Source: Kineosporia mesophila (GTDB lineage: Bacteria > Actinomycetota > Actinomycetes > Actinomycetales > Kineosporiaceae). From it: a stretch of DNA of 64,000 bases. Under the pieces are notes generated by a model that had not been told where the DNA came from, did not search any database, and worked only from the letters and a program-made list of their open reading frames with translations. The position numbers were made by a program, and so were the translations under genes. This document shows, in pieces, positions 63,478-64,000 of the stretch (its first letter is position 1; the number at the start of each line of letters is the position of its first letter). Location of the stretch: NCBI RefSeq assembly GCF_021129235.1, contig NZ_JAJOMA010000018.1, positions 1-64,000 on the forward strand, given 5' to 3'.

Positions 63478-63777
63478 TCAGGCCGCGCACTCCTTGCAGA
63501 TGAGCTGACCGTTCTTCTCGCCCGCCAGCTGGCTGCGGTGGTGTACCAGGAAGCAGCTCATGCAGGTGAACTCGTCGGCCTGGCGGGGCAGGACCCGGAC
63601 GGAGAGCTCCTCGTTGGAGAGGTCGGCGCCGGGGAGCTCAAAGCCCTCCGCCGCTTCGGTCTCGTCCTCGTCGACCGAGCCGGTCGACTTGTCGACCCGG
63701 CGGGCCTTGAGCTCTTCGAGCGAGTCCTCGTTGAGGTCGTCGTCGGTCTTGCGCGGCGCGTCGTAGTCGGTTGCCAT
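63478..63777 (-). CDS. DUF4193 zinc-ribbon protein (99 aa)
   Basis: A small acidic protein with MATDYDAPRKTDDDLNEDSLEEL at the start (split here by length) and a C-terminal zinc ribbon made of CMSC and CKEC. This is DUF4193, conserved and nearly invariant in actinobacteria. Function is unknown. It sits at the 3' end of the window; its promoter is in 63778-64000. Confidence 0.92.
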   Translation of the reverse strand: MATDYDAPRKTDDDLNEDSLEELKARRVDKSTGSVDEDETEAAEGFELPGADLSNEELSVRVLPRQADEFTCMSCFLVHHRSQLAGEKNGQLICKECAA

Positions 63778-64000
63778 GGTTGAGTCACGCTCCGGTGTGT
63801 GGAACCCAGGAGGACGGGCCCTCCCTCCGCGCCCGCACGTGCGGCAACGGTCGAGGTCGCGTTTGCCCCCTGGGAACGGGGATTGCTGATCGTTACTGGT
63901 GGTACTGGCCTTGCTGTCTTACGCCGAGGTGACGGTGCTCGCGCCCTGCACGTTCGAGGTCGTTGCTACCGGACTGTGGACCAACGCATCCGGAGCCTGA
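63778..64000. other. Upstream region of the DUF4193 gene, window end
   Basis: No gene, hairpin or repeat is convincing in these 223 bp. It should contain the minus-strand promoter of DUF4193 and perhaps the edge of the next gene beyond the window. Confidence 0.4.

Overview
The window is high-GC DNA (roughly 70 % G+C by eye) with dense, often overlapping genes, frequent GTG/TTG starts and many leaderless-type promoters. It is an actinobacterial chromosome. Gene content and order (hemE-hemY-hemQ, DUF3000, HRDC-type RNase D, dxs, aconitase, TRAM methyltransferase, CeoB/CeoC TrkA pair, DUF3159, OB-fold protein, DUF3710, dut, DUF3093, DUF4193) fit the conserved actinobacterial core. A Kineosporia-like organism is my best guess, but the sequence alone does not prove the genus. 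I saw no rRNA, tRNA, CRISPR array, prophage or transposase.

Layout. 1-4.7 kb: RsgA GTPase, YihY/BrkB membrane protein and AidB-like acyl-CoA dehydrogenase. 4.9-13.7 kb: the three enzymes that turn glycogen or maltodextrin into trehalose (GlgX/TreX, TreY, TreZ), interrupted by an inverted pair, a PPK2 polyphosphate kinase and a short-chain dehydrogenase. 13.7-27.1 kb: an amino-sugar island. A minus-strand operon (SIS isomerase/deaminase, ROK kinase, NagA deacetylase, PfkB kinase, class II aldolase) diverges from a DeoR regulator, followed by a Gfo/Idh oxidoreductase, a CUT1 sugar ABC importer without its ATPase, and a convergent GH2 beta-galactosidase. Together these read as uptake and breakdown of a galactose/N-acetylgalactosamine type glycan through tagatose-6-phosphate.

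27.1-35.8 kb: SufE and RibD-like reductase, an alpha/beta hydrolase, MsrB, an ElaA-type acetyltransferase and three genes of the coproporphyrin-dependent heme pathway. 36.0-46.4 kb: DUF3000, a LuxR-type regulator with a degenerate receiver, an RNase D homologue, a FadA/FadB beta-oxidation pair, an unknown protein, dxs and a small unknown protein. 46.5-51 kb: a xylose-type CUT2 ABC operon with its ROK regulator. 51.3-64 kb: aconitase behind an unusual promoter (iron box plus a second palindrome), TRAM RNA methyltransferase, KimA-like APC potassium transporter, CeoB/CeoC, a decayed acetyltransferase, and the DUF3159/OB/DUF3710/dut/DUF3093/DUF4193 block.

The most unusual signal is not a gene. 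Nine intergenic palindromes of one family (termini GTGATCATGC...GCATGATCAC) occur between 9.6 and 54.4 kb, in three size classes (about 81, 60 and 42 bp), with paired changes in both arms. Nearly all lie directly 3' of a gene. Three of them have a four- to five-copy 9-bp tandem repeat within 100 bp. One supplies the start codon of the neighbouring gene, and one has its two arms in inside-out order.
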